Positions 18,401-26,200 of a DNA stretch of 64,000 nucleotides are shown here, one piece after another; position 1 is the stretch's first letter; every line of letters starts with the position of its first letter. The notes beneath the pieces were generated by a model. That model saw only the letters and a program-made list of their open reading frames with translations. It was not told the DNA's origin and searched no databases. The DNA comes from Kiritimatiellia bacterium (lineage in GTDB: Bacteria > Verrucomicrobiota > Kiritimatiellia > RFP12 > UBA1067). The stretch is from assembly GCA_017514235.1 (NCBI GenBank), contig JAFWKK010000078.1:1-64000 (forward strand), written 5' to 3'. Position numbers and translations under genes: made by a program.

Positions 18401-19185
18401 CAGGCCGTGACCGCCGTGCGCTTATTGCCCGGGCCATAAGTCTCCTCCCGGGTGTCGGTTCCAGATATCTTCGTCGCATCCAAGTGCAGGACCGAGCCGT
18501 CTGGCAGCGCCGGTTCGAGGGCGGCCTCGTCGACGCCTTTAAGGACAAGCGTGCCGTCATCAACGTAAATCCGCGAATCGGCCCCGGCGGCGTTGTCGAC
18601 CGTAAGCTTGCCGGTACCCATCTTTCTCAGGGCTCCGGAGCGGACGAGCGAGCCGACTTCCGCCGCGATTCCCGGCTCCGGCACGTCGATGGCCATATAC
18701 CCCCACGTGTCAAAGTACTTGACGAAAGGAGAATGCAGCGACGCCGCCTCAAGCACGAGCTTGCCGCGTCCGGCCGTGGACGTCCAGAATCCGCCGAAAC
18801 CGTTCGGGTCCGAGACGGTGATCGTCTGTCCGAATCCCGAATATCCGTCCGAAACGGTGTAAAGCGTAAGCAGCGGATGAAGACCGTCGTCGCAGGCAAG
18901 CGAACCGAACTCCAGTTCGTGAACCGGGGCAGATGCGTAGTAGCCCGAGCTGGGGAAATTGATGACATAGGCGCTTCGGGCCAAACTGTTGCCGCCGTAC
19001 GAAATGTAGGCGCTGTCTTCTGCGCGGTCCGGAGTCCTTTCCGGAACGGCACCGTCGACGCGCCAGACACTTGTGTTGTTCCAGTAGTTGCCGCTGCCGG
19101 CCGTCGTAAGCCAGGTGAAGTCCAGTGCGAATGCCGACGCAACCGCAGTTGCGGCCGACATCATCGTCATCATCTTGCTGGTCAT
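15415..19185 (-). CDS. Large exported protein with three LamG-type modules and a Gly-hydrophobic-Gln C-terminal tail
   Basis: 1256 residues with a signal peptide ending near ATAVASAFA. Three related modules of about 320 residues begin at roughly 235, 560 and 890 (LHLDATK, LWLDATAT, LHFDASD). Each ends with a matching helix-containing block: EILVYNRDLTDDERAE, EVILYDRPLTLDEVRK and EILAFNDVLSDERREG. They look like concanavalin/LamG-type carbohydrate-binding folds joined by beta-helix-like linkers. The protein stops with RKGLAIIVQ, a tail shared with two other large exported proteins here. The start at 19185 is preceded by AAGGAAAGGAA 8 bases away; an upstream ATG at 19227 overlaps the preceding stop but lacks a Shine-Dalgarno and would spoil the signal peptide. 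No catalytic site is seen; a surface adhesin or substrate-capture role is inferred. Confidence 0.75.
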   Translation of the reverse strand: MTSKMMTMMSAATAVASAFALDFTWLTTAGSGNYWNNTSVWRVDGAVPERTPDRAEDSAYISYGGNSLARSAYVINFPSSGYYASAPVHELEFGSLACDDGLHPLLTLYTVSDGYSGFGQTITVSDPNGFGGFWTSTAGRGKLVLEAASLHSPFVKYFDTWGYMAIDVPEPGIAAEVGSLVRSGALRKMGTGKLTVDNAAGADSRIYVDDGTLVLKGVDEAALEPALPDGSVLHLDATKISGTDTREETYGPGNKRTAVTAWRDCDGNNVYCYVPSSPRTGDGYVGSARAPYLASVTSTTGLPLLDFGLPATCATEDSPSNCFFQVSTTIMAKEIFYVAQNTVPVGDAAESSGSLLGGIWGPDVYLQGGGRTAVFGWYCSDAAMRADITVNGCPGSNRKIFPTRFNGEDLGSLSVVSVKLSSAQEFKTIASEREMVNGTGGWRVGEILVYNRDLTDDERAEAVRFLMKKWHRDYVDKDVGELVVHADTATVEVPAGRVARVGSLSAHGCGKIVKDGAGTLLVDGIAQTNLVVEVRGGKVERVGSAIATNAPAASPMLWLDATATSSFVCDGGGSDTSKIVRWNDRRGASDYYAEIPAVDAGTLYHTSARTAGHFPSLIAGQTPTDLDSVSFGYVNKGNASWMWLQPRDQVDSYAAFVVYRVNTNPNDHNYCLGSSNAELVHGSGQFLGLAYAHPNSRMARWALDGRVLDPWFADFDGSFNTLDWRVQSYSGSLGKIRGDLLANLALDNPNDPYSGNIDLAEVILYDRPLTLDEVRKTEAYLMAKWLGKPHPEAESQVDEYRFADDVEASVGNPVAGTTNVIPRVSGSNGSMSAAGAGAVVVSETDGAVATNDVTVAGGALAITYPHGEIEVDDAGCALHFDASDLSSFTFDIVNNGDGSATTNVLVWDSQNSANLWFKSDKYVNRARSEAHVQAHPTFAAAAMPNGRVVSVVDFGSRNAADAAAMTIYIGPQPDQFASLKEIFVVCADQRALGADGADDYGDFVSSSYDYHFLRTGGCGLLNRNAADLASNKDMISVDGVAKANTDVLPKGFHVLSYRPVVSGVFGCLCADRASSAGGGKVAEILAFNDVLSDERREGIIAALKEKWLQRADPSTAVRSITLNGGAAFDAGSDMKVVAGAIAVDGAASLTCASLEVVDAGSLAVGVSEGGAVSSLAVSGAVDFGGAVTVSFALDDVRALQLGVYTLVSASTLGDVDFTGWTVGDGALLARRNVRFFRDGNNVKVEVSRKGLAIIVQ

Positions 19186-19223
19186 TGCGCCATTCCTTTC
19201 CTTTGGTCGTTGATCGCGACAAG

Positions 19224-22200
19224 TCATTTCACCGGAACCATCAGCATGAATTCGTGCGACGGCAGCGCGTATGCGGCGAGCTCGTCGGGCGAATAGACCT
19301 TGTCCGTCATGAGATCCTTCAGCTTCGCCGGCGCCACGCCGGTCTTTGTCCAGTCGAGCCTAAGGGCCGTCGCAAGCGGTTCGCGCGAGAAGTTCGCCGC
19401 GACAAGGAGGAACGGATACGGTCCCTCGCCGGCTTTCCAGGTGTAGAGCGCGGTGCGAATGCCCTTCGCCGCCTCGGCATGCGGGTCGATCCAGTAGGCG
19501 TGGAACTCCGCCGCACCCATGTTGAGCGGCTTGAGGCGGGCCTGCAGCTCGTCCCACGGCTCGCTGAACTCGTGAAAGAGCCCAAGGCACTGGAAGTCGT
19601 AGACGAGCGAAGACATGGGCATGGCTCCGAGGATCGCCTTTCTGCTGAGGTAGGCGTCGAAGTCCTTGTCCACGGTCTCCCGGACGAGAGTGCGGGCGCG
19701 GACGTTCTGCGGAACGGCATAGACTCCACAGCCGTGTATCACGCAGTTGTAGTTGTGCTGGTACTCCTCCTCAGAAATCCCCTCCTGAAAGTGGTAACGA
19801 GGATTGGCGAAGTACGGATACGCCTGCTCCTCGCCAGGCCCAATGCCGCCCGAGAGCAAATGGACGAAAGGAAAGTACTTTGAATGCGCGTGCACGAAGA
19901 ACCACTTGCCGTACTGCTGGCAGAGCTTCACCAGCCGGATGGTGAACGAGCGGTGCGACAAAGCCAGCGAATTGACGTAGTGCTTGCCGAAGGCGTCCGT
20001 GCCGCCGTGGCCATGCCGCTCGTTGTCGCAGAACTCGACGTTGTAGCAGTCGAGGTAGATTCCGCGGAGGAGCGGATATGCCTCGAAGAGCTTCTTGACG
20101 TTCGCCAGCTGCCAGTCGGCCGCACCCGTGTTGCCGCAACACTGCATTACGCGGGTCTTGACGTTGACGGTCGGCTCGGTAAAGTCCCATCGGGCGGCCG
20201 GGTGCCGAGCCCAGGTCGGATAGAAGTAGTCCCATTCGCGGCCGAGGGGGCAAATGTGCATCGGCATCGAGTACGGCGTGTCAACACGACCCTGACTCTT
20301 CAGTCTTTCAAGAAACTTTCCGAACTTCTCTGGATGGGCGGGCACGAGCGACGTCCAGTAGAGCATTCCGTCTTCAGCATCTCTTCCGGCGGCGACTCTC
20401 CAGCCGCTCCACGTCCAGTTGTACTCCTTGTTCCCTTCTCCCAATATCTTCTCCCTGTGAACAGTACCGGCGCGCTTCGGCGGCGTCGCCTCGAAGCCCA
20501 TGAGGTACCGCGCCGAACTGCCGGCGGGGAGCGTCGTCTCCTTCGCTATGATGTCTATCTCGACCGACGTCTCCTTGTCGCCTCGGACGAGATGGACGTT
20601 GTCCGCCGTTCCGTTCTCGACCCAGTTCGCGTCGTTCTCGCGGTACCACGCCAGCCCCACTTCCGTGCCGACCGTCCAGACGAGCGAATAGCTGTCGAAG
20701 TCGAAGCCCAGCCGGCAGTCGTACCGGTCGCCCTTCCATGACTTCGGCATCGGCAGGAACAGGAACTTCGCCTGCTCGGTGGGCGTCGAGTACTTGAGCT
20801 TCATCGACCGGATGACCGTGTCGCCTGTGGACGCACCCTCGACGTCAAAGCCGAATTCGACGAACCCGTCGAACCAGAGCCGTCCGCGGGCACGGAGCCT
20901 AAAACCTCCGACCGTCGCCTCGGCGAGGATGCGCGCCCAGTCCGGATGCTGCTCGCCGACGCGCGTGTTCCTCCATGCGACCTTCTCCCCGTTGAGCTCG
21001 AGGCACGGCGGCTGGACAAGGAGCTCCTTGCCGCGGGACACGACCCGTGTCGGCATCACGCCGTCATGGAACTCGTACGTGCGGTCGAGGACCCTGAAGA
21101 CAAGCGGATCGTCGGCATCCTGCTCAAGCGGCGTCCATGGCGACGGCACGGAGTGATCGAGCCCGATGCGCTGCTTGAGAAATCCCATGTCCGGCACCCT
21201 GAAAAGCGCGGCCGACCGATACTCCGTCCCCTTGATTTCCGAAGCAAGCTCATAGTCATGATTTTCCTTCACGCTGTCGCCGAGGACGAAGTCGACCTTG
21301 CTGTCGGGCTCGGGGAAGACGACGTCTGCGGACGCGATGACTGCGCCGTCGGCCTTGTCTGTCAACACGAGCCGTACTGGGTAATCGTTAGTCATCGGCA
21401 GCCTGACAGCCGCGAAATCAAGCCGAACCGCGAGCGTTTTCGTTCCGGGATCGCACTCGTATTTAAGTTTCACCGGATCGCGCTTCAACTCCGAAACGCT
21501 ATAGCCCTTCACCAGGTCGGGACGTTTCCTGGCGCAAGCCGCGAGGATTTCCTTTTCAGTCATGCGGTAGTCGCGTATCTCGATGTCGTCGAAAGCCGTC
21601 GTGCGCGACTTGTCGAGATACGGCCAGTCCTTCGGGTTGTCAACGGTGATGATGCCGTCCTCAAAAGATTTCGGGAACGGGGGAGGGCTGTCCATCTCTA
21701 TGACCGGGGGATAGTCGGGCACTGGATTCGGCTCCTTGCCGTCGATGTAGAGCCCGCATCCGTTCGGATCCCACGCGAAATCGATGCGATGCCATTGGTC
21801 CTCGCGCCAGTTCGCCTCGCCGCAGACGTAATACCTTTGCTTTTTCTGCGAGAGGTCCGGGGTGTAGAAGGCGCAGATCCGGTTTCCCCAGACGTAATAC
21901 TTGTAGATGTAGAACGAGAAGTTCTTTCCTTTCATAACAAGATAAGGCTGAAAGAACTTGGCGTCGCCGATTGTGTAGTTGCAGGGCTTCACCCAGAAGC
22001 TGACGGTGCCGCGGTCCGGCCGGACATGCCCCTTCAACGGCCACGACACCCATTCCTCGGTTCCGAGCGTAAGCGAATTGCCCTTGTCGTCCATCCCGGG
22101 ATGCATCCGGAGCTGAAGGTCTTTCGTGATTCCGTCGCAGGCCTCCACGGCTCCGTTCCGGTCTGCCGCGGTGGTCATGAAACGGTCGAAATCGGCCCGG

Positions 22201-22295
22201 AAAAGCACACCGTCCTCAAGTCCGCAGGCGGACAGCGAAAAAACGAACAACAGAAACGGAAACGCGCTGGCAGCTCTCATTCTTTTCATCTCCAT
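19224..22295 (-). CDS. LamG-containing glycoside hydrolase-like lipoprotein (DUF6067 type)
   Basis: 1023 residues. The N-terminus carries a lipoprotein signal (FSLSAC, lipobox LSAC), so the protein should be membrane-anchored. Residues about 60-240 form a LamG/concanavalin domain (WVSWPLKGHVRPDRGTVSFWVKP, WHRIDFAWDPNGCGLYIDG, FDDIEIRDYRMTEKEI). The rest is a large beta-sandwich plus TIM barrel of the DUF6067 hydrolase type. It includes GIYLDCYNVEFCDN and HAHSKYFPF, with a C-terminal beta domain ending in LPSHEFMLMVPVK. It is the first gene of operon A, behind a candidate promoter at 22311-22316. ATGs at 22286 and 22280 are alternative starts; the last follows GGAG by 9 bases. Confidence 0.72.
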   Translation of the reverse strand: MEMKRMRAASAFPFLLFVFSLSACGLEDGVLFRADFDRFMTTAADRNGAVEACDGITKDLQLRMHPGMDDKGNSLTLGTEEWVSWPLKGHVRPDRGTVSFWVKPCNYTIGDAKFFQPYLVMKGKNFSFYIYKYYVWGNRICAFYTPDLSQKKQRYYVCGEANWREDQWHRIDFAWDPNGCGLYIDGKEPNPVPDYPPVIEMDSPPPFPKSFEDGIITVDNPKDWPYLDKSRTTAFDDIEIRDYRMTEKEILAACARKRPDLVKGYSVSELKRDPVKLKYECDPGTKTLAVRLDFAAVRLPMTNDYPVRLVLTDKADGAVIASADVVFPEPDSKVDFVLGDSVKENHDYELASEIKGTEYRSAALFRVPDMGFLKQRIGLDHSVPSPWTPLEQDADDPLVFRVLDRTYEFHDGVMPTRVVSRGKELLVQPPCLELNGEKVAWRNTRVGEQHPDWARILAEATVGGFRLRARGRLWFDGFVEFGFDVEGASTGDTVIRSMKLKYSTPTEQAKFLFLPMPKSWKGDRYDCRLGFDFDSYSLVWTVGTEVGLAWYRENDANWVENGTADNVHLVRGDKETSVEIDIIAKETTLPAGSSARYLMGFEATPPKRAGTVHREKILGEGNKEYNWTWSGWRVAAGRDAEDGMLYWTSLVPAHPEKFGKFLERLKSQGRVDTPYSMPMHICPLGREWDYFYPTWARHPAARWDFTEPTVNVKTRVMQCCGNTGAADWQLANVKKLFEAYPLLRGIYLDCYNVEFCDNERHGHGGTDAFGKHYVNSLALSHRSFTIRLVKLCQQYGKWFFVHAHSKYFPFVHLLSGGIGPGEEQAYPYFANPRYHFQEGISEEEYQHNYNCVIHGCGVYAVPQNVRARTLVRETVDKDFDAYLSRKAILGAMPMSSLVYDFQCLGLFHEFSEPWDELQARLKPLNMGAAEFHAYWIDPHAEAAKGIRTALYTWKAGEGPYPFLLVAANFSREPLATALRLDWTKTGVAPAKLKDLMTDKVYSPDELAAYALPSHEFMLMVPVK

Positions 22296-22310
22296 GTTGC
22301 TTTTAGCAGT

Positions 22311-22322
22311 ATTTTACCACAT
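22311..22322 (-). promoter_or_regulatory. Operon A promoter, motif ATGTGGTAAAAT
   Basis: Reading the minus strand, ATGTGG precedes TAAAAT (TG-G-TAAAAT, extended -10). The same 12-base arrangement occurs at 32823-32834 and 39479-39490 ahead of two other operons. The start codon is 15 bases downstream. Confidence 0.5.
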
Positions 22323-22335
22323 CAGCGTGACACAA

Positions 22336-22357
22336 TCGTCCAGTGAACTATTTTATC
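22336..22357. promoter_or_regulatory. Candidate operator A (TCGTCCAGTGAACTATTTTA)
   Basis: This 22-base element matches 17 of 22 bases of the element at 39504-39525. It is separated from its -10 by 19 bases at both loci, overlapping the -35 position. The natural candidate binder is the AraC regulator encoded at 39550, because the other copy lies in that gene's own divergent promoter region. Confidence 0.4.
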
Positions 22358-22374
22358 AACGGCAAGGTTTCATG

Positions 22375-22642
22375 TCATCTTGCGACCACGATTTCTGGCT
22401 TTAACAGAAACGGCCAGTAGAGCGGGCCGTATCCCGCGCTGGGCGTAACCGGCAAGTATGCAGGCGAGATAGACGGCTCCTGGACGCTCCGTGCCGTTAA
22501 AACCTCACACGGCCTTCGGAATCTGCGGATCGGCATCCATCGTCGGCGCCTCAAGCGATTCGCGGATGCCGCGCCGACATCCGTCGATGATCGGGCAAAC
22601 GCCTACCTCCGGGAACGGATGGCTTGCCCAGACCGTGTTCAT
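22375..22642 (-). pseudogene. fucI: Remnant of L-fucose isomerase with internal deletions and a nonsense codon
   Basis: Three islands of FucI are readable in order. The first reads VGVCPIIDGCRRGIRESLE, matching the extreme N-terminus of E. coli FucI. The second reads [28 protein letters not shown], matching the [25 protein letters not shown] segment with the Trp codon replaced by TGA. The third, after a frame change near 22445, reads AGYGPLYWP, like the FucI C-terminus (NYGPLYK). Several hundred residues between the islands are missing, so no isomerase can be made. It lies 14 bases downstream of the FGGY kinase on the same strand, which suggests that kinase once worked on the isomerase product. 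Identification is from memory of the E. coli sequence. Confidence 0.8.
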
Positions 22643-22656
22643 TTCGGCTCTCCCTG

Positions 22657-24051
22657 TCAGCGATGGATTGTTTCGAGAAAGTCCACGAGCGGCAGGGCGC
22701 CGCCGGCGAGGACGTGTGCCCGGTAGGCGGCCAGCGCGGCGATGCCCCACGCGCCGCCCTCGCCGGCCTCGGCCGGGCAGTCGACGGGAACGCCGATCGC
22801 TTCCGACATTGCCTTCTGCGCGACGCCCGGCGTCTTGAAGAGTCCGCCATGGCCGACGAAACGCGTCATGCGGACGCCCTGCGCCTCAAGCAGTCTCACG
22901 CCCTCCGCGATCGCCACGAATATGGCGTTCAGCTGCGCACGCACAATGTTGGCGCGGGTGAGACGCGCGTCAGGCGCATGAGAGAGGCACGGGGCGGGAG
23001 CATCCACGCCGAGTATCGGCTCGGCGGCAATCCAGTTGGTCGCGCGGACGCCGCCGCAGTCCGGATCGCTCTTCTCCATCGCCTCCCTGAGAAGCGCCCC
23101 GTAGTCGCCGCCGAAAAGCGCGACCCACTTGTCCAGCTCGCCGCAGCCGTTGTTGCTGTGGACCATCGCCACGTCGTCGCCGGCCGGCGTCGAGGCGAAG
23201 TCTATGTGGGGGTTGGTCTTTGCGATGGGCTGGTCGAGCACGACCGTTGCGAACACGCTCGTGCCGACTGACGCGCTCCCCATGCCGGGACGTATGGCGC
23301 CCGTCGCCACAAGGCCAGTGCCGACGTCACCCTCCGGCGGGCAGAGCGGGATGCCGGGCTGAAGCGTCCCGGACGGGTCGAGGAGCCGCGCGCCTTCCTC
23401 GGTGAGGCAGCCCGCGTCCGCACCCGCCGGAAGCACGTCGGGGAAGAATGCCGTCACGTCCAAGCCTGTCTTTTCCCTGAACAGTCCGACAAGACGCGCA
23501 TCGTATGCCTGTGAGTTCGCGTCAAGCGGAAACATTCCGGAGGCATCGTTCAAGCCCAGCGCCCTGCGCCCCGTCAGGAGGAAATGCACATAGCCCGCAA
23601 GCGTCGTCTGGAATGCGATGCGGCGCACGTGCTCTTCGCCGTCGAGGACGGACTGGTATAGCTGCGCTACGGGCCAACGGTTGGGCAGATGAATGCCGAA
23701 CAGGGACGACAGCGCCGCTCCGGCCTTCGCGGCATTGGTCGAGCGCCACGTCCGGAACGGGGCGAGTTGCCGGCCGTCGCCGTCGAACACAAGATAGCCG
23801 TGCATCATGGCGGAGATGCCGATCGCGTCGAAGCGCGAAGGGCGCTCGCCACGCCTAGCGGCATAATCGTCGGCGCAGGCGGCATAGGCGGCGGCGAGGC
23901 CGGCGCGCGCGTCGGCCAGGCCGTAGGACCACACGTTGTCCCCAAGCGGACTGTTCTCCCATGCGAACGCACCCTTCGCCAGCACCGCACCCGAACCGTC
24001 GATCACGACGGCCTTGATGCGCGTCGAGCCGAGCTCTATGCCGAGAAACAT
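22657..24051 (-). CDS. FGGY-family carbohydrate kinase (probable deoxyketose kinase)
   Basis: 464 residues. The N-terminal phosphate-1 motif is FLGIELGSTRIKAVVIDG; the middle holds the sugar-binding half; DVGTGLVATGAI and VGTSVFATVV lie in the ATPase fold; the C-terminal signature region is RFVGHGGLFKTPGVAQKAMSEAIGVPV. FGGY kinases phosphorylate ketoses such as fuculose, rhamnulose or xylulose. The adjoining fucI remnant favours L-fuculose, though loss of the isomerase makes current use uncertain. Start at 24051 (MFLGIELG) is preceded by AGGGA with 8-base spacing; the gene begins 4 bases after the upstream stop. A 94% identical copy of its first 165 bases lies at 36932-37102. Confidence 0.82.
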   Translation of the reverse strand: MFLGIELGSTRIKAVVIDGSGAVLAKGAFAWENSPLGDNVWSYGLADARAGLAAAYAACADDYAARRGERPSRFDAIGISAMMHGYLVFDGDGRQLAPFRTWRSTNAAKAGAALSSLFGIHLPNRWPVAQLYQSVLDGEEHVRRIAFQTTLAGYVHFLLTGRRALGLNDASGMFPLDANSQAYDARLVGLFREKTGLDVTAFFPDVLPAGADAGCLTEEGARLLDPSGTLQPGIPLCPPEGDVGTGLVATGAIRPGMGSASVGTSVFATVVLDQPIAKTNPHIDFASTPAGDDVAMVHSNNGCGELDKWVALFGGDYGALLREAMEKSDPDCGGVRATNWIAAEPILGVDAPAPCLSHAPDARLTRANIVRAQLNAIFVAIAEGVRLLEAQGVRMTRFVGHGGLFKTPGVAQKAMSEAIGVPVDCPAEAGEGGAWGIAALAAYRAHVLAGGALPLVDFLETIHR

Positions 24052-24055
24052 GCTG

Positions 24056-26146
24056 TCATTCCCTGTAATCATGCGCAATGCCTTTGCGGCACGAAGCTGC
24101 AACTCGGAAGAACACAGGTGTCGCAGGCATCACCTCGGCCTTTGGCAGAAGCGTCCGCCCCGAAGCCGTGGCTATCCGTTCCCAGCTGCCATTCTCGCGC
24201 AACACCTCCATCGGCGATCCCTGCCACTCGCTTGAGAACTTGAGCGCGATGTCGTCGCGCGGTTCGCCCGCAAGGTTTTCGACCATCACCAGAAGTCCCG
24301 TGTCGTTCTTGGCCGCAAGAACCCAAGTGGACGGCGTAAACGGGGCGCAGACGTCCAGCGTGCCGCCTGAAAGACGGTCGAACAGGTTCATGAACAGCTC
24401 CTGCTTGCGTTCGGAATAAAGCGACGGATGGTCTTGGGAGACATCAATCGAACGGTTGATCACGGCTACCGTGCCGCCTTTCGCATTGCGGAACACCAAT
24501 GTCGCGGGCGCAACCTTTTCACCGTGCAGGGAGAAGAGTGCCGACCATTCCTCCGCCCCCGGAGCGGGCTTCAGGAGCGCGATCACGCTCTTCTCGGGCG
24601 TCCAGCCGATAATCGGCTTTGATGCGATCTTGCGATTGTACAGCCTCTTGCCGCGCATTTTGCATCCGGCGGCGGGCAGTATCTTTTCGCAGGCATGAAG
24701 CATGTCCTCAGGCATCTCTTCCGCCGTGCAGCCCATAAGACCGGCAAATCCCCGCTTGGTGAGCAGCACCGCCGCCTCCGCATCTATCAGCACCCCGCCT
24801 TCGAGCAGCTGGCCAATGGCCGCGTCCGAAAGTCCATTGGGGGCAGTCCCGAAGAGGACGCTCGCCGCCGCATCGGGCGTGGTCTGCATCGGAAAACCGA
24901 ACTTCGAAACGAAATGAGCGCCGCCGGGAAGCGTTCCGAACGAACGACCGCCCTTCTCCGACACGCGATACATGTAAACCTCGGCAGGATCGTAAACCAC
25001 GTTTATGCCGCAGGGTTTCATCGCAGCACGCATGTCGCGCACGATCTCGAACTGCTTCATGTATTCCTTGAGCCGCAGCGCATAGCCGGGATCGCCCATC
25101 GGATCGTCGTTGTACTGGGTGCAGTAGTAGTACGTCCCGCGCGCGCCGCCCATGACTGCGCCCGCAAGTTCGGAGACGAGAAAGAGCGACGAGTTGTAGA
25201 AACGCGTGTGGGGATAGGGATCGGTCTCGTGGATCATTTCGATGTCCGGCCCGAAGTGCTGTGCGCTCCATATCGCGTGGGCCACGATCCGAGGAATCTT
25301 TGCCGGCGTCTCCTCGAAGTAGCCCGCCCCGCAGATGCGGATCATCGGTCGCGTCTTTCCGGCAAACGCCCGCGCCACCGCCTCCGTGGAAGCTCCGTCG
25401 ACATCCACGAACCCGCTCTGGCAGATGCATACGCGGATCGACGGATCGATCTTGTCGATGGTCTTGCGGATTTCGGCGGCAAGCTGCGCAAGCGAGTCGC
25501 GCGAAAGTTCCGCGAACGCCCGCCGCGCCGCGGCGTTCTCGTCAGTCGGTGCGAGGAACAGCGCGGCGATTTCCTTCGCCGACAGGCTGCGGCCTGTTCG
25601 TCGGGCAAATTCGGCGAGGTGCAGCGGACAGAAGCAGCCCTTCATGCGGTTCATGCCGCCGTGATTCGCAAGGGTGTAGTCGTCCTCCACGAAAACAACG
25701 GCCGGCCGCGCCTCGCGCACGCACGCCTCGACGCGAGCGCAAAGCGCGGCGGCGAACTCGCGCGACAACGGACATGAGGCGAACGTCACGTTGCCGTCGC
25801 AGTCCATCATCCGCTGCCCGGGGAAATCGCGGGAAGATCCTATGGACGGCGCAAGCCACCATCCGATCTCCACGTCCTTGAGATCGGCAAGAGCCTTTTT
25901 CGCGTAGGCGATGTCACGCCCCGTCTGCGCGTATGCCGCCACGTCCGCCTCGCACGCAAACCGCTTGTTCCAGGGCGCGATGAGGACGAACTTCCTGAGA
26001 CCGAACGCGTCGTGCATGCGCCTCAGTTCCATCACATGCTTCTCCGGCGGCTCGGCCGACCAATCGACAGGAACCAGCACATTGAACGGCTCCGCCGCGA
26101 CTGATGCTGCCATCATCATGACGGCAGCGATTATCGCACATTTCAT
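24056..26146 (-). CDS. Exported putative glycosidase (TIM-barrel type)
   Basis: 696 residues with a signal peptide (MKCAIIAAVMMMAASVAA). The N-terminal 350 residues look like a TIM barrel: FVLIAPWNK, VEIGWWLAPS, VVFVEDDYTLANHGG, RVCICQSGFVDVDG and MIHETDPYPHTRFYN end strands in the expected order. Acidic pairs (EDD and HETD) are at positions typical for clan GH-A catalytic residues. The C-terminal region has a Rossmann-like part similar to the trimerisation domain of GH42-like enzymes, then a beta domain. I cannot assign a CAZy family. The start follows AGGA by about 10 bases. It lies in operon B between the DUF4838 fusion and the FGGY kinase. Confidence 0.6.
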   Translation of the reverse strand: MKCAIIAAVMMMAASVAAEPFNVLVPVDWSAEPPEKHVMELRRMHDAFGLRKFVLIAPWNKRFACEADVAAYAQTGRDIAYAKKALADLKDVEIGWWLAPSIGSSRDFPGQRMMDCDGNVTFASCPLSREFAAALCARVEACVREARPAVVFVEDDYTLANHGGMNRMKGCFCPLHLAEFARRTGRSLSAKEIAALFLAPTDENAAARRAFAELSRDSLAQLAAEIRKTIDKIDPSIRVCICQSGFVDVDGASTEAVARAFAGKTRPMIRICGAGYFEETPAKIPRIVAHAIWSAQHFGPDIEMIHETDPYPHTRFYNSSLFLVSELAGAVMGGARGTYYYCTQYNDDPMGDPGYALRLKEYMKQFEIVRDMRAAMKPCGINVVYDPAEVYMYRVSEKGGRSFGTLPGGAHFVSKFGFPMQTTPDAAASVLFGTAPNGLSDAAIGQLLEGGVLIDAEAAVLLTKRGFAGLMGCTAEEMPEDMLHACEKILPAAGCKMRGKRLYNRKIASKPIIGWTPEKSVIALLKPAPGAEEWSALFSLHGEKVAPATLVFRNAKGGTVAVINRSIDVSQDHPSLYSERKQELFMNLFDRLSGGTLDVCAPFTPSTWVLAAKNDTGLLVMVENLAGEPRDDIALKFSSEWQGSPMEVLRENGSWERIATASGRTLLPKAEVMPATPVFFRVAASCRKGIAHDYRE

Positions 26147-26169
26147 TTTCAGCATTTCCTATTACAAGC

Positions 26170-26188
26170 ATTTGCGCATGACGCAAAT
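26170..26188. other. Intercistronic hairpin in operon B
   Basis: ATTTGCG, a 5-base loop CATGA, then CGCAAAT form a perfect 7-bp stem in the gap between the DUF4838 fusion and the secreted TIM-barrel gene. There is no U-run, so it is more likely an mRNA-stability or processing element, or a protein site, than a terminator. Confidence 0.4.
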
Positions 26189-26200
26189 CTCTCAAACCTC

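Noticed and set aside
19224-22295. C-terminal SHEFMLMVPVK as a fourth example of the shared tail
   Set aside because: It lacks the basic-Gly lead and fits the last strand of a glycosidase beta domain.
20946-22346. Plus-strand frame of 466 codons opposite the LamG lipoprotein gene
   Set aside because: Antisense shadow; the minus frame has lipobox, LamG motifs and operon coupling.
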